A DNA stretch of 64,000 nucleotides, taken from positions 28,287 to 92,286 of the forward strand of contig NZ_BOLX01000007.1 of the NCBI RefSeq assembly GCF_016861915.1. Reading direction: 5' to 3'. Position 1 is the stretch's first letter. Each line of letters opens with the position of its first letter. Of the stretch, positions 20,984-31,247 are shown piece by piece. Under the pieces are notes generated by a model. It did no database searches. It worked only from the letters and a program-made list of their open reading frames with translations, and was not told the DNA's origin. Source of the DNA: Apilactobacillus nanyangensis (GTDB taxonomy: Bacteria; Bacillota; Bacilli; Lactobacillales; Lactobacillaceae). The translations under genes and the position numbers were made by a program.

Positions 20984-23900
20984 TTATTCCTTAAAGTTGG
21001 TGTTTGCTTTGTCGTCTTGTTCAGACTTTTCTTCATCTTTGTCTTCTTGTTCTTTCTTTTGCTTTTCAGCTAGTTTGCTTAAAGCATCAACGTTAACAAC
21101 ACCGTCGTCTTCTTCGCTGTCTAAGTCACGAAGTTCGATTTCTTGGTTGTCTTCGTTAAGAACCTTCATGTCTAATCCAAGAGCTTGAAGTTCTTTTACA
21201 AGAACACGGAATGATTCAGGAACACCTGGCTTAGGAATTGGTTCACCCTTAACAATAGCTTCGTATGTCTTAACACGACCAACAACGTCATCTGACTTGT
21301 AAGTCAAGATTTCTTGTAGTGTGTATGCGGCACCATAAGCTTCTAGGGCCCAAACTTCCATTTCACCAAAACGTTGTCCACCAAATTGTGCTTTACCACC
21401 AAGTGGTTGTTGAGTAACTAGTGAGTAAGGTCCAATTGAACGAGCATGGATCTTATCGTCAACCATGTGAGCAAGTTTCAAGTAGTGCATTACACCAACT
21501 GCAACACGTTTATCAAATGGTTCACCGGTTCTACCATCGTAAACAATTGACTTACCGTCTGAAGCCATACCAGCTTCCTTAACAGCGTCCCAGATATCTG
21601 AATCACGAGCACCATCGAATACCGGAGTACTTACGTGGATACCTAGTTTTCTAGCAGCCATACCTAAGTGTAATTCAAGAACTTGTCCAATGTTCATACG
21701 TGAAGGCACACCCATGGGACTCAATAGAATATCAATTGGAGTACCATCTGGTAAGTAAGGCATATCTTCTTCAGGAATAACAATGGAAACAGTACCCTTG
21801 TTACCGTGACGACCAGACATCTTGTCCCCTACTTGGATCTTACGTTTTTGAGCAATGTAAACTCGAACCATCTTGTTTACACCTGGTGCTAATTCATCAC
21901 CATTTTCTCTAGTGAAGACCTTAACGTCTTGAACGATACCGCCACCACCGTGAGGTACACGTAGTGAAGTATCACGGACTTCTCTAGACTTTTCACCGAA
22001 GATAGCATGTAGTAAACGTTCTTCAGCTGATAATTCTGTTACACCCTTAGGAGTAACCTTACCAACTAAGATGTCACCATCATGTACTTCAGCACCAATT
22101 CTGATAGTTCCTTCTTCGTCAAGGTTTCTTAAAGCGTCTTCCCCAACGTTAGGAATTTCTCTAGTCATTTCTTCAGGTCCAAGTTTGGTATCTCTAGTTT
22201 CTGATTCGTATTCTTCAATATGAATTGAAGTGTATACATCTTCACGAACTAATCTTTCTGAAATACCAATGGCATCTTCGAAGTTGTAACCTTGCCAAGT
22301 CATGAACGCAACAACTGGGTTTTGACCTAAAGCAAGTTCTCCGTTTTCCATTGAAGGACCGTCAGCTAGAATTTCATCAGCGTCAACCTTGTCATTTACA
22401 CGAACAATTGGACGTTGGTTGTAGTTCTTACCACCGTTTGAACGTTGGAACTTCATTAGCTTGTAAGTATCTAATGAACCGTCTTCTCTTCTAACACGTA
22501 CTTCGTCAGCGTCAACGTATTCAACAGTACCTGGGTGTTTACAGATTAAAGCAACACCAGAGTCATGAGCTGCCTTGTATTCGATACCAGTACCAACTAG
22601 TGGTGCATGTGGATTAACCAAAGGAACAGCTTGACGTTGCATGTTGGCACCCATCAAGGCACGGTTGGAGTCATCGTTTTCCAAGAAAGGAATACATGCA
22701 GTGGCAACTGAAACTACTTGCTTAGGAGAAACGTCCATGTAGTCAACGTTTTCAATCTTAGTTTCAATATTATTTGACTTGTATCTAGCCATAACAACAT
22801 CGTTCTTGAATGATCCGTCTTCATTTAATGGAGAGTTAGCTTGAGCAACTACGAAGTTATCTTCTTCGTCAGCTGATAAGTAATCAATCTTATCAGTTAC
22901 TTTGTGAGTATCCCATGATACACGACGGTAAGGTGTTTCCACGAAACCGTACTTGTTAACCTTAGAATAACTTGAAAGTGAGTTAATCAAACCAATGTTA
23001 GGACCTTCAGGAGTTTCAATTGGACAAATACGACCATAGTGAGTGTAGTGAACGTCACGAACTTCGTATCCGGCACGGTCTCTGGTCAAACCACCAGGTC
23101 CCAATGCAGATAGACGACGTTTATGAGTTAATTCACCCAATGGGTTAGTTTGGTCCATGAATTGTGACAATTGTGATGAACCAAAGAATTCCTTAATTGA
23201 AGCTACTACAGGACGAATGTTGATTAATTGTTGTGGAGTAACAGTAGTAGTGTCTTGAATTGACATACGTTCTCTTACTACACGTTCCATTCTTGCTAGA
23301 CCAATTCTGAATTGGTTTTGTAGTAATTCACCAACAGAACGGATACGACGGTTACCTAAATGGTCAATATCATCAGGTTCACCAATTCCTTCTTGCAAGT
23401 TGAAGAAGTAGTTGATAGCAGAAATGATATCTGCTGGAGTGATGTGATGGTAATCCAATGAGATGTTGTCGTTTCCAATCATGTTAACAACATGATCTGG
23501 GTCTTTTTCTGATTGTACTTTGATGATTTGTACAGTCATTGGTTCTGGAACAACTGATTGTTCTGAAGGGTTGAAAGTGTATGCCTTGAAGTCTTCGCGG
23601 TCCAAGTATGGAGCTAATTCCTTCATGACATTCTTATCAATTACAGTACCCTTCTTAGCAATAATTTCACCAGTATCTGGATCAGCTAAAGTTTCAGCAA
23701 GGGTTAATCCTAGTAAACGAGTCTTTAGGCTTAACTTGTTGTTAGTCTTGTATCTACCAACAGGAGCCATGTCGTAACGTTTTGGATCGAAGAAACGAGT
23801 AGTCAATAGGCTACGAGATGAATCAGCAGTCTTAGGTTCACCCGGACGTAGACGTTCGTAAATGTCCTTTAATGCTTCTTCAACACGTGAATCTTCTGTG

Positions 23901-24583
23901 TCTTTGTGGACATCTTTTTCAAGAGTCAATGAAAGACTATCATTGCTACCCAAAATTTGAGTAATTTCGTCATCTGAACCGAAACCTAATGCACGAACTA
24001 GTTCAGTAATTGGTAGCTTTCTAGTTCTATCAATACGAACGTATGATAAGTTCTTTGCGTCAGTTTCGAATTCCATCCATGCACCACGGTTAGGAATTAC
24101 AGTAGTACCATAGCTGATACGTCCATTTTTATCTTCTTCTTTGTGGAAGAATACACCAGGAGAACGAACTAATTGTGAAACAATTACACGTTCTGCCCCG
24201 TTAATAATGAAAGTACCTTGATCAGTCATCAATGGGAAATCGCCAAAGAATACATCTTGGGTCTTAATTTCACCAGTTTCATGATTGGTCAATTTCAATG
24301 TGATATGAAGTGGAGCTGAGTAGTTAGCCTCATGATCTCTTGCTTCATTAACAGTGTACTTAGGTTCTAATAATTGGTAATCAACGAATTCTAAGGATAG
24401 TTTTCCTTGGAAATCATCAATTGGCATAATGCTGTTAAACATTTCACGCAAACCTTCATCTAAGAACCACTTGTATGAATCGGTTTGAATTTCAATTAAA
24501 TTAGGTAAATCAAGAACTTCCTTGATTTGAGAGTAACTTCTACGAATACGGTGTTTACCATATTTAACTAAATGTCCTGCCAA
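20984..24583 (-). CDS. rpoB: RNA polymerase beta subunit, TTG start
   Basis: 1199 residues. The rifampicin-binding region ([20 protein letters not shown] then LSALGPGGL) carries the wild-type Asp, His and Ser, so no classical rifampicin-resistance change is present. GGAGGGG lies 8 bases before TTG at 24583, giving [12 protein letters not shown], the family start; the GTG at 24592 overlaps that site. The acidic C-terminal tail is typical of lactobacilli. Long regulated leader upstream. Confidence 0.96.
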   Translation of the reverse strand: MAGHLVKYGKHRIRRSYSQIKEVLDLPNLIEIQTDSYKWFLDEGLREMFNSIMPIDDFQGKLSLEFVDYQLLEPKYTVNEARDHEANYSAPLHITLKLTNHETGEIKTQDVFFGDFPLMTDQGTFIINGAERVIVSQLVRSPGVFFHKEEDKNGRISYGTTVIPNRGAWMEFETDAKNLSYVRIDRTRKLPITELVRALGFGSDDEITQILGSNDSLSLTLEKDVHKDTEDSRVEEALKDIYERLRPGEPKTADSSRSLLTTRFFDPKRYDMAPVGRYKTNNKLSLKTRLLGLTLAETLADPDTGEIIAKKGTVIDKNVMKELAPYLDREDFKAYTFNPSEQSVVPEPMTVQIIKVQSEKDPDHVVNMIGNDNISLDYHHITPADIISAINYFFNLQEGIGEPDDIDHLGNRRIRSVGELLQNQFRIGLARMERVVRERMSIQDTTTVTPQQLINIRPVVASIKEFFGSSQLSQFMDQTNPLGELTHKRRLSALGPGGLTRDRAGYEVRDVHYTHYGRICPIETPEGPNIGLINSLSSYSKVNKYGFVETPYRRVSWDTHKVTDKIDYLSADEEDNFVVAQANSPLNEDGSFKNDVVMARYKSNNIETKIENVDYMDVSPKQVVSVATACIPFLENDDSNRALMGANMQRQAVPLVNPHAPLVGTGIEYKAAHDSGVALICKHPGTVEYVDADEVRVRREDGSLDTYKLMKFQRSNGGKNYNQRPIVRVNDKVDADEILADGPSMENGELALGQNPVVAFMTWQGYNFEDAIGISERLVREDVYTSIHIEEYESETRDTKLGPEEMTREIPNVGEDALRNLDEEGTIRIGAEVHDGDILVGKVTPKGVTELSAEERLLHAIFGEKSREVRDTSLRVPHGGGGIVQDVKVFTRENGDELAPGVNKMVRVYIAQKRKIQVGDKMSGRHGNKGTVSIVIPEEDMPYLPDGTPIDILLSPMGVPSRMNIGQVLELHLGMAARKLGIHVSTPVFDGARDSDIWDAVKEAGMASDGKSIVYDGRTGEPFDKRVAVGVMHYLKLAHMVDDKIHARSIGPYSLVTQQPLGGKAQFGGQRFGEMEVWALEAYGAAYTLQEILTYKSDDVVGRVKTYEAIVKGEPIPKPGVPESFRVLVKELQALGLDMKVLNEDNQEIELRDLDSEEDDGVVNVDALSKLAEKQKKEQEDKDEEKSEQDDKANTNFKE

Positions 24584-24674
24584 GTTCTTCACCCCTCCAA
24601 AAATTTCTACGTAAGTGAAATATTACAATTGTGTTACAAATGCATTTTTTTACCCTTTTTTTCTAAAAATGAGC

Positions 24675-24722
24675 AAAAAAAAACCAAAATAAGCAATTCA
24701 AATTGAAGCTTATTTTTGGTTA
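24675..24722 (-). terminator. Terminator-like hairpin inside the rpoB leader
   Basis: Minus strand arms AACCAAAAATAAGC and GCTTATTTTGGTT separated by a short loop, followed by nine T. It lies between the rpoB promoter and the gene, so it is placed to attenuate rpoBC transcription. Confidence 0.75.
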
Positions 24723-24783
24723 ATATAGGCGTGTCTGACGGACAATAGATCGCCGACACACATTTCACTTCGTAGTTATATAT
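24723..24783 (-). ncRNA. rpoB leader RNA, possible Lacto-rpoB motif
   Basis: A structured part between the promoter and the terminator-like hairpin. GTGTC and GACAC can pair, enclosing CGG and CCG. A conserved structured RNA called Lacto-rpoB has been reported in the presumed 5' UTR of rpoB in lactic acid bacteria; location and gene fit, but I have not matched its consensus base by base. Confidence 0.5.
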
Positions 24784-24788
24784 TTAGT

Positions 24789-24817
24789 ATGATACTCTCG
24801 AAGGTATATAAAGTCAA
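24789..24817 (-). promoter_or_regulatory. Promoter of rpoB-rpoC
   Basis: Minus strand TTGACT (24812-24817), 17-base spacer, TATCAT (24789-24794). It lies between the clpC terminator and the rpoB leader, giving a leader of nearly 200 bases. Confidence 0.85.
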
Positions 24818-24829
24818 GATTTAGACAAT

Positions 24830-24858
24830 AAAAAAAGAGGGATAATTCCCTCTTTTTT
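24830..24858 (-). terminator. Terminator after clpC
   Basis: Arms AAAAAAGAGGGA and TCCCTCTTTTTT around a short loop, directly after the clpC stop, with a T-run on the minus strand. Confidence 0.88.
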
Positions 24859-24859
24859 A

Positions 24860-27358
24860 TTATGCCTTAACGGCCTCTTTTTTAGTAATTGTAATCTTGC
24901 CTTTAGATGCTCCGATTGAAACGTCATCCCCTGGTTTAATTTCACCAGAAAGAATTTCTTCAGAAACTTTATCTTCGACATCGTTTTGCAATGCACGACG
25001 AATTGGACGTGCACCGTATTCAGGATTGAAACCATTCTTAGCAATCAATTCGATTGCTGCTGGAGTCATCTTCACATTGATACCTAAGTCGTGAACTCGT
25101 TTCAATAAATCGTTAGACATTAATTTAACAATTTCTTGAACTTGTTTTTCGTTTAGTTCGTGGAAGATGATTGTTTCATCGATACGGTTTAAGAATTCTG
25201 GTCTGAAGAATCTCTTCATTTGTTCTTCGACTGTCTTTCTCATTAGCTTGTAGCTTTCGTCGTCATGATCTAGTTCTGCACCAAAACCAACGGTCTTCTT
25301 ATCACGTAGGGTTCTAGCACCTAGGTTAGAAGTCATGATTAGGACAGTGTTTCTAAAGTCAACATGTCTACCTTTAGAATCTGTTAGGTATCCATCATCT
25401 AATACTTGTAGTAACAAGTTGAAGACATCTGGATGAGCCTTTTCTACTTCATCGAATAAGACAACTGAGTATGGATGTTGTCTTACCTTTTCGGTCAATT
25501 GGCCACCTTCGTCGTATCCAACGTATCCTGGAGCTGAACCAACCATTCGAGAAGCGGATTCCTTTTGCATGTATTCTGACATATCAATTCTGATAATGTC
25601 GTCCTTTGAACCAAACATTTCTTCAGCTAAGTCCTTAGCTAATTCAGTCTTACCAACACCGGTAGGTCCTAAGAAGATGAATGAACCAATTGGTCTGTTT
25701 GGATCCTTGATACCACTTCTAGCACGTCTGATTGCACGTGATACGGCAGAAACGGCTTCGTTTTGACCAATAATCTTCTTGTGTAGGATTGATTCTAGGT
25801 TAACCAAACGCTTGCTGTCAGCCTTAGTCATCTTAGTTACTGGAACACCAGTCCATTCTGAGACAACCTTAGCGACATCTTCACCGGTTTCTTCGATATC
25901 GAAGTTGTGGTCTTCTTGACGTTGCTTTTTGATATCAGCGGTTTCTTGACGCTTAGTCTTTAGTTCTTCTTGTAGTTCTTGTTCCTTTTGACGAAGTGAA
26001 ACGGCATCTTCGAAGCGTTGTTCTTCGATGGCGCTTTCCATTTGAGTACTGTATTCGTTGATCTTGTTTTCTAGTTCTTCTAATGGATTATTTTCGTCTA
26101 AGTTGTTAATTCTAACCATTGCGGCAGCTTCATCCATCAAGTCGATTGCCTTATCAGGTAGGAAACGGTTGCTGATGTATCTGCTTGATAAATCAACAGC
26201 CTTTTCGATCGCGTCATCGGTAATCTTTACTTGGTGGTGGCTTTCGTACTTAGGACGAATGCCCTTTAGGATTTCGACAGCTTCATCTCTAGTAGGTTCA
26301 TCAACTGAAACAGTTGCAAATCTTCTAGCTAATGCACCGTCTTTTTCGATGTACTTTTGGTATTCATCCAAAGTAGTAGCACCGATTGTTTGAAGATCTC
26401 CTCTAGCAAGTGCTGGCTTTAGGATGTTAGAAGCATCGATAGCTCCTTCAGCACCACCGGCACCCATTAGAGTGTGTAGTTCGTCAATGAATAGGATTAC
26501 GTTACCCACTGACTTGATTTCACTGATAATCTTCATTAGACGTTTTTCAAACTCACCACGGTACTTAGTACCAGCAACTAGAGTTCCCATTTCAAGCATC
26601 ATGATACGCTTGTTTTGCATGTCTTCTGGAACTTGTCTGTGAGCAACCTTTAATGCCAAACCTTCAACAACGGCAGTCTTACCTACCCCTGCTTCCCCGA
26701 TTAGCACTGGGTTGTTCTTAGTACGACGACTAAGAATTTGAATTACACGTTTGATAACATCGTCTCTACCAATAGTAGGATCGATTAGACCATCCTTGGC
26801 TGACTTAGTTAGGTCAGTGGCAAGTGAGTCTAATGTAGGAGTAGTTCCGTTGTTACGAGCTGCTCTACTTCCTGGTAGTGGAATGTTCTTTGAGTTTGAA
26901 CTTGAATCACCTGGGAATCCCATCTTACGTAATAGTACCTTCTTTACATCGTTTACTTCGACCACGTTTAGCGCCACTAGAATTCTAGCAGCTAAAGTGT
27001 CTGGAGTATCTAGGATGGCAAGTAATAAGTGTTCTGTTCCTATCTTAATTGCACCGTATTTCTTCGCAATTTGGCCAGATAAGGTCAAGATTGCTTCAGC
27101 CTTAGGTGAGTATGGTAGGTATGTGTCCTTGTCTGAATCGGTTAGGTTACCGTATCCAACCAAGATTTCCATTTCGCCTTTAATATCATCTTCGTGAACG
27201 TCGCATTGCTTTAAGGCTGACTTTGCGATGCCGTTATCTTCCATTGATAAAGCTAGTAATAAGTGTTCTGTCCCAATTCCTTGGTGGCCAAACACTTTGG
27301 CTTGTTCTTGTGCCAAAATCAATACGTTCTTTGCGCTTGGAGTAAAAATGTTATCCAT
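24860..27358 (-). CDS. clpC: ATP-dependent chaperone/Clp protease subunit ClpC
   Basis: 832 residues from [13 protein letters not shown]. Hexameric AAA+ unfoldase that feeds ClpP. The N-terminal double Clp repeat is followed by Walker A GEAGVGKT (residues 220-227), a middle coiled region with a UVR-like [13 protein letters not shown] stretch, and a second Walker A GPTGVGKT about residue 560. GTG at 27370 is in frame but overlaps GTGAGG, so ATG at 27358 is preferred. Directly follows ctsR; there is no mcsA or mcsB, as usual in lactobacilli. Confidence 0.97.
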   Translation of the reverse strand: MDNIFTPSAKNVLILAQEQAKVFGHQGIGTEHLLLALSMEDNGIAKSALKQCDVHEDDIKGEMEILVGYGNLTDSDKDTYLPYSPKAEAILTLSGQIAKKYGAIKIGTEHLLLAILDTPDTLAARILVALNVVEVNDVKKVLLRKMGFPGDSSSNSKNIPLPGSRAARNNGTTPTLDSLATDLTKSAKDGLIDPTIGRDDVIKRVIQILSRRTKNNPVLIGEAGVGKTAVVEGLALKVAHRQVPEDMQNKRIMMLEMGTLVAGTKYRGEFEKRLMKIISEIKSVGNVILFIDELHTLMGAGGAEGAIDASNILKPALARGDLQTIGATTLDEYQKYIEKDGALARRFATVSVDEPTRDEAVEILKGIRPKYESHHQVKITDDAIEKAVDLSSRYISNRFLPDKAIDLMDEAAAMVRINNLDENNPLEELENKINEYSTQMESAIEEQRFEDAVSLRQKEQELQEELKTKRQETADIKKQRQEDHNFDIEETGEDVAKVVSEWTGVPVTKMTKADSKRLVNLESILHKKIIGQNEAVSAVSRAIRRARSGIKDPNRPIGSFIFLGPTGVGKTELAKDLAEEMFGSKDDIIRIDMSEYMQKESASRMVGSAPGYVGYDEGGQLTEKVRQHPYSVVLFDEVEKAHPDVFNLLLQVLDDGYLTDSKGRHVDFRNTVLIMTSNLGARTLRDKKTVGFGAELDHDDESYKLMRKTVEEQMKRFFRPEFLNRIDETIIFHELNEKQVQEIVKLMSNDLLKRVHDLGINVKMTPAAIELIAKNGFNPEYGARPIRRALQNDVEDKVSEEILSGEIKPGDDVSIGASKGKITITKKEAVKA

Positions 27359-27373
27359 ATCGTGCCTCACTTT

Positions 27374-27841
27374 CTAGCTTTTGTATCTTAAATGATCAAG
27401 TATTGCTACCATTATATTCGCTCTAATCTCATTTTCAAGTAGTTTGTTGCCAACGGCTAGTGTCTGCTTGTTAATAGATGCTAACACTAAATCGGCTTCA
27501 TTGTCAGTAATTAGATTATTTAACACCAAAGTGTTGATAATTGCCTTACCTTCACGTTGTGTTAAACCGTCGCCAATGGCATTAATCAGCGTATCTAAAA
27601 TATCTATATTATCAAGAAGCTTAACCTTTTCAATGCGGATGTATCCACCGCCACCACGCTTACTTTCAACTACATATCCATTTTGAATGGTAAACCTAGT
27701 CTTAATAACGTAGTTAATTTGTGATGGAACAACATCGAAATGGCTGGCAATATCAGATCTACTTATTTCGACTCTCTCGTCTTCAGCAATCATTTCCTTT
27801 AAATACTTCTCAATAATATCTGAAATATTTTTACCCTGCAT
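27374..27841 (-). CDS. ctsR: Class III heat-shock repressor CtsR
   Basis: 155 residues. Represses clp genes by binding tandem heptads. The winged helix-turn-helix (SRSDIASHFDVVPSQINYVI) and the glycine-rich wing (SKRGGGGYIRIEK), which is the heat sensor in related species, are both intact. ATG at 27841 follows GAGGTGG. Heads the ctsR-clpC operon and has its own operator directly upstream. Confidence 0.96.
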   Translation of the reverse strand: MQGKNISDIIEKYLKEMIAEDERVEISRSDIASHFDVVPSQINYVIKTRFTIQNGYVVESKRGGGGYIRIEKVKLLDNIDILDTLINAIGDGLTQREGKAIINTLVLNNLITDNEADLVLASINKQTLAVGNKLLENEIRANIMVAILDHLRYKS

Positions 27842-27856
27842 AATACCACCTCTTTC

Positions 27857-27873
27857 TCTGACTAATTCTGACT
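27857..27873 (-). promoter_or_regulatory. CtsR operator
   Basis: Minus strand reads AGTCAGA-ATT-AGTCAGA: two direct heptads separated by three bases, the known layout of CtsR boxes. It lies just downstream of the -10 box and upstream of the ribosome binding site, so bound CtsR would block its own transcription. Confidence 0.88.
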
Positions 27874-27876
27874 ATA

Positions 27877-27905
27877 ATTATACGGACTTATATAGAAAAT
27901 GCAAA
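27877..27905 (-). promoter_or_regulatory. Promoter of ctsR-clpC
   Basis: Minus strand TTTGCA (27900-27905), 17-base spacer, TATAAT (27877-27882), immediately followed by the CtsR operator. Confidence 0.85.
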
Positions 27906-27925
27906 GATTTTTAACGATTTAGGAA

Positions 27926-27962
27926 AACAAAAAAGAGAAAACAAATTAATGTTTTCTCTTTT
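27926..27962 (-). terminator. Terminator of the tRNA operon
   Basis: Arms AAAAGAGAAAAC and GTTTTCTCTTTT with an 8-base loop, followed by T-run, just after tRNA-Pro. Confidence 0.85.
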
Positions 27963-27973
27963 ACTTTATATTA

Positions 27974-28047
27974 TCGGGAAGACAGGATTCGAACCTGCGA
28001 CCCCCTGGTCCCAAACCAGGTGCTCTACCAAGCTGAGCTACTTCCCG
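27974..28047 (-). tRNA. tRNA-Pro (anticodon TGG)
   Basis: Complete cloverleaf; acceptor CGGGAAG with CTTCCCG, anticodon loop TTTGGGA, T-loop TTCGAAT, discriminator A. CCA is not encoded. Last tRNA of the eight-gene cluster. Confidence 0.96.
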
Positions 28048-28059
28048 AAAATAAAGAAA

Positions 28060-28133
28060 TGCACCCAGTAGGAGTCGAACCTACAACCTTCTGATTCGTA
28101 GTCAGACACTCTATCCAGTTGCGCTATGGGTGC
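28060..28133 (-). tRNA. tRNA-Arg (anticodon ACG)
   Basis: Complete cloverleaf; acceptor GCACCCA with TGGGTGC, anticodon loop CTACGAA. A34 is expected to become inosine, reading CGU, CGC and CGA. CCA not encoded. Confidence 0.96.
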
Positions 28134-28157
28134 ATAATAGTATTAAATTATTTAAAA

Positions 28158-28243
28158 TGCCGAGGACCGGGATCGAACCGGTACGGTTATCACTAACCGC
28201 AGGATTTTAAGTCCTGTGCGTCTGCCAATTCCGCCACCCCGGC
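28158..28243 (-). tRNA. tRNA-Leu (anticodon TAA)
   Basis: 86 bases with a long variable arm, typical of leucine tRNA. Anticodon loop CTTAAAA. The acceptor has one G-U pair (GCCGGGG with CCTCGGC). Confidence 0.95.
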
Positions 28244-28256
28244 AGAACTATGCAAA

Positions 28257-28328
28257 AGCGGAAGACGGGATTCGAACCCGCGACCCCCACCATGGCAAGG
28301 TGATGTTCTACCACTGAACTACTTCCGC
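28257..28328 (-). tRNA. tRNA-Gly (anticodon GCC)
   Basis: Complete cloverleaf; acceptor GCGGAAG with CTTCCGC, anticodon loop TTGCCAT, discriminator T as usual for glycine. Confidence 0.96.
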
Positions 28329-28332
28329 ATAA

Positions 28333-28406
28333 TGCCGACTAGATGATTCGAACACCCGACCTCTTCATTACTAGTGAAGCGCTCTAGCCAACTGAGCTAA
28401 GTCGGC
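28333..28406 (-). tRNA. tRNA-Thr (anticodon AGT)
   Basis: Acceptor GCCGACT with AGTCGGC, anticodon loop CTAGTAA. A34 is presumably inosine. The T-stem is weak, GGGTG with CATCT, containing two G-U pairs, but all other arms are regular. Confidence 0.92.
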
Positions 28407-28427
28407 AGCAATTATGCAAATTGCAAA

Positions 28428-28511
28428 TGCGGGCGAAGGGATTCGAACCCCCACTTCCATAAGGAAACTAGAACCTAAATCTAGCGCGTCTGCCAGTTCC
28501 GCCACGCCCGC
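28428..28511 (-). tRNA. tRNA-Leu (anticodon TAG)
   Basis: 84 bases with a long variable arm. Anticodon loop TTTAGGT; acceptor GCGGGCG with CGCCCGC. Second leucine isoacceptor in the cluster. Confidence 0.95.
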
Positions 28512-28546
28512 ATGATTATATTAAAATGTATATGGCATAGAGCCAA

Positions 28547-28619
28547 TGAGCCGTGGCAGGTTCGAACTGCCGACCCTCTGATTAAAAGTCAGATGCTCTA
28601 CCGGCTGAGCTAACGGCTC
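28547..28619 (-). tRNA. tRNA-Lys (anticodon TTT)
   Basis: Complete cloverleaf; acceptor GAGCCGT with ACGGCTC, anticodon loop CTTTTAA. Confidence 0.96.
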
Positions 28620-28622
28620 ATA

Positions 28623-28695
28623 TGGAGGATACAGGGCTCGAACCTGTGACCTCCTGCTTGTAAGGCAGATGCTCTCCCAACTGAGCTAATCCTCC
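28623..28695 (-). tRNA. tRNA-Val (anticodon TAC)
   Basis: Complete cloverleaf; acceptor GGAGGAT with ATCCTCC, anticodon loop TTACAAG. First tRNA of the cluster, about 42 bases after the promoter -10 box. Confidence 0.96.
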
Positions 28696-28736
28696 ATGAG
28701 GTCTTTCAAGTTATCTCTTAACAAGACAACTATTTA

Positions 28737-28765
28737 ATAATATCATTTCCAACAATCAATGTCAA
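28737..28765 (-). promoter_or_regulatory. Promoter of the tRNA cluster
   Basis: Minus strand TTGACA (28760-28765), 17-base spacer, TATTAT (28737-28742), a strong stable-RNA-type promoter. No rRNA gene lies upstream. The rest of the gap to serS (28766-28872) shows nothing recognisable. Confidence 0.88.
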
Positions 28766-28872
28766 CAAGAAATTTTACTTAATTGTTGATATGACTTGCT
28801 TCTGAGCCGTTCTCTTTAACTCAACAAAAAACATTATATCTAAATTTCGTCCGTCTGTCTACCCCCTTTTTC

Positions 28873-28912
28873 AAAAAAATAAAAAAGCGACAATCTTTCG
28901 ATTATCGCTTTA
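28873..28912 (-). terminator. Terminator after serS
   Basis: Arms AAAGCGATAATC and GATTGTCGCTTT around a 4-base loop, followed by T-rich sequence on the minus strand. Confidence 0.85.
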
Positions 28913-28927
28913 ATAGAAACTATTCAA

Positions 28928-30211
28928 TTAGTCTTCTTTTTCAATCTTAGTCTTACCACCCATGTATGGTTGTAGTACTTCTGGAATGTTGATTGATCCA
29001 TCTTCATTTTGGAAGTTTTCTAAGATAGCAGCTACCGTTCTACCAACGGCTAAACCAGAACCGTTTAGAGTGTGAACGTATTGTAGCTTACCGTTTTCAT
29101 CCCTGTATTGGATGTGTGCACGACGTGCTTGGAAGTCTGTTGTGTTTGAACAACTTGAGATTTCACGGTAACGACCTTGGGCTGGCATCCATACTTCGAT
29201 GTCATGAGTCATTGCCGCTGTGAAACTCATGTCACTAGTAGTTAGTGTGATTACGTGGTAAGGAATACCCAACATCTTCAATAGGTCTTCGGCATGAGCA
29301 GTGATACTTTCTAGTGCATCCCATGATTGTTCAGGCTTAGTGAATTGAACCATTTCAACCTTGTTAAATTGGTGTAAACGAATTAAACCTCTAGTATCTC
29401 TTCCGGCACTTCCGGCTTCTGATCTAAATGCTGGTGATAATGCAGTGAACTTAACTGGTAGCTTGTCTGCATCCATTACTTCGTCTCTGTAGTAGTTTAC
29501 CAATGGTACTTCAGCTGTAGGAATCATTGTTAAATCACTGTCAGCAATTTCGAAACCGGCTTTTGTTTCCTTAAACTTAGGGAATTGACCAGTACCAAAC
29601 ATTGAAGCTGAGTTAACCATGTATGGTGGTAACACTTCTTTGTAGCCTGCTTTTGCGTTTTGATCTAAGTAGAAGTTGTAGATGGCACGTTCTAGTTGTG
29701 CACCTGCACCCATGTAGTAGACAAAACGGCTACCGGCAACCTTAGCACTTGCTTCGAAGTCTAAGATGCCAAGCTTTTCACCTAAGTCCCAGTGATGCTT
29801 TGGTTCGAAGTCAAAATTACGAGGTTCACCGTATTTTCTTAGTTCAACGGCACCTTCTTCAGTCAAACTTACAGGAACATCATCAGCCGGAATGTTTGGT
29901 AAGTGTGCAGCTAAGTCTTGTTGATCTTGTTCAACCTTTTCAAGTCGTTCATCTAGTTCCTTAACTTCCTTACCTACTTGTTGCATTTCAGCGATTGCGT
30001 CAGAAGCGTCTTCCTTGTTACGCTTTGCTTCAGCAATTTTCTTTGATACATCGTTCTTTTTAGCTTTTAATCCTTCACTTTTTACGATTAGTTCACGACG
30101 TTTTTCATCGTATCCTAATAGTTCATCGATTGTTTCAGCTTTGATATTTCTAGTAGCTAACTTTTCCTTTACCCAGTCAGCGTTTTGACGAATCATTTTC
30201 ATATCTAGCAT
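28928..30211 (-). CDS. serS: Seryl-tRNA synthetase
   Basis: 427 residues from [18 protein letters not shown]. Class II synthetase that charges tRNA-Ser. The N-terminal coiled-coil arm (about residues 30-100, rich in K and E) contacts the tRNA; motif 2 ([20 protein letters not shown]) and motif 3 ([16 protein letters not shown]) are clear. The frame is open 31 codons further upstream into the leader, but GGAGGT lies 8 bases before ATG 30211. A T-box leader controls the gene. Confidence 0.97.
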   Translation of the reverse strand: MLDMKMIRQNADWVKEKLATRNIKAETIDELLGYDEKRRELIVKSEGLKAKKNDVSKKIAEAKRNKEDASDAIAEMQQVGKEVKELDERLEKVEQDQQDLAAHLPNIPADDVPVSLTEEGAVELRKYGEPRNFDFEPKHHWDLGEKLGILDFEASAKVAGSRFVYYMGAGAQLERAIYNFYLDQNAKAGYKEVLPPYMVNSASMFGTGQFPKFKETKAGFEIADSDLTMIPTAEVPLVNYYRDEVMDADKLPVKFTALSPAFRSEAGSAGRDTRGLIRLHQFNKVEMVQFTKPEQSWDALESITAHAEDLLKMLGIPYHVITLTTSDMSFTAAMTHDIEVWMPAQGRYREISSCSNTTDFQARRAHIQYRDENGKLQYVHTLNGSGLAVGRTVAAILENFQNEDGSINIPEVLQPYMGGKTKIEKED

Positions 30212-30235
30212 AGTAAATACCTCCAATTTTGCAAA

Positions 30236-30452
30236 TAAAAAAGAAGACCTCCATCCATTGGGACGAAGGTCTTCTTTTCGCGGTACCACCCAAGTTCTTA
30301 GCACATGCTAAACACTCGTTTGGAGATAACGGTCACCTGCCGTGTAGCATTACCTACCCGCTTTTGCGTATGCCGGAATTTCGACTTGCAATTCACACCA
30401 ACCATTGCATCTCTTTGTTGTCTACTTAAAAACATACCTTGCGTTTATTTGT
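30236..30452 (-). promoter_or_regulatory. T-box riboswitch, serine-responsive
   Basis: The T-box sequence GGGTGGTACCGCG lies at 30279-30291 (minus strand) and is followed by an intrinsic terminator whose arms AAGAAGACCT and AGGTCTTCTT occupy 30241-30276. Stem I is closed by GTATG with CATAC; the AGTA bulge and a UCC triplet in the facing strand are where the specifier loop should be, which fits serine. Uncharged tRNA-Ser would favour readthrough into serS. Confidence 0.9.
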
Positions 30453-30459
30453 TAAATCA

Positions 30460-30488
30460 ATAATATTATAAAAAAAGGTGATTGGCAA
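30460..30488 (-). promoter_or_regulatory. Promoter of serS
   Basis: Minus strand TTGCCA (30483-30488), 17-base spacer, TATTAT (30460-30465). Its -35 box abuts the stop codon of the upstream kinase gene. Confidence 0.75.
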
Positions 30489-31130
30489 CTATTTTAAGTT
30501 CAATTCAGCAATTTTTTCGTCAATTTGTTTTAGAACTGCTGCTAGGTCTTCATCGTTTTCGATAAAGTCAAACTTATCACCATCGATTTGCATCTTAGGA
30601 GACAAGTCATAGTTGTCATACCAGTCGTTGTATCGACTATTTAAGTCTTGGTAATAATTGTATAGTTCCGGATCTTTATCAACTTGTTCATAACTTCTAC
30701 CACGTTTTTTGATTCGTTTTAACATGGTATCAAATGAAATGTTAATGTGGATTAATAGATCTGGGTTCTTTTGGTTCAATGAACCAGGAATTTCTTCCAT
30801 CATGTTTTCCAGCAACGAATCGTAAATGTCAGCTTCAGTTGAAGTGGCACGTTTCATATCAGCATTCAATCTAAATAGTAATGAATCTTCGTAGATTGAA
30901 CGGTCCATCACACTTAACTTTTCGTTGTGGGCCTTTTCAATATTGTTCAAACGGGTATTTAAGAAGTAGATTTGCAATAAGAATGCATACTTCTTAGGAT
31001 CCTTGTAAAACAATGGAAGAATTTCGTTATCGTCCACTGATTCATAATACCCAGTTGAATCAAGATGAGCAGATAGGATCTTAGTTAAAGAGGTTTTTCC
31101 GGCTCCAATGGTTCCAGCAAGTACTATCAT
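30489..31130 (-). CDS. Deoxynucleoside kinase
   Basis: 213 residues. Phosphorylates deoxynucleosides (deoxyadenosine or deoxyguanosine in lactobacilli) for nucleotide salvage. Walker A GTIGAGKTS is at residues 6-14; the DRSIYEDSLLF motif (catalytic and sugar contacts) and the LID arginines in RIKKRGRSYEQ are present. Lactobacilli often carry two such enzymes; only one is seen here and substrate cannot be read from sequence. No clear terminator separates it from the serS promoter. Confidence 0.9.
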   Translation of the reverse strand: MIVLAGTIGAGKTSLTKILSAHLDSTGYYESVDDNEILPLFYKDPKKYAFLLQIYFLNTRLNNIEKAHNEKLSVMDRSIYEDSLLFRLNADMKRATSTEADIYDSLLENMMEEIPGSLNQKNPDLLIHINISFDTMLKRIKKRGRSYEQVDKDPELYNYYQDLNSRYNDWYDNYDLSPKMQIDGDKFDFIENDEDLAAVLKQIDEKIAELNLK

Positions 31131-31212
31131 AATAATCTCCTTAATTTCATTTTCTAATATACTATTTTAATACATTCAGTTCGTTTTGAATATGAAGAAA
31201 TTAATGGCAAAC

Positions 31213-31240
31213 AAAAAAGATGCCGTTAAAACGGCATCTT
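31213..31240 (-). terminator. Terminator after the lysine permease gene
   Basis: Arms AAGATGCCGT and ACGGCATCTT with a 4-base loop and T-run on the minus strand, 7 bases beyond the stop codon. Confidence 0.88.
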
Positions 31241-31247
31241 CATTATA

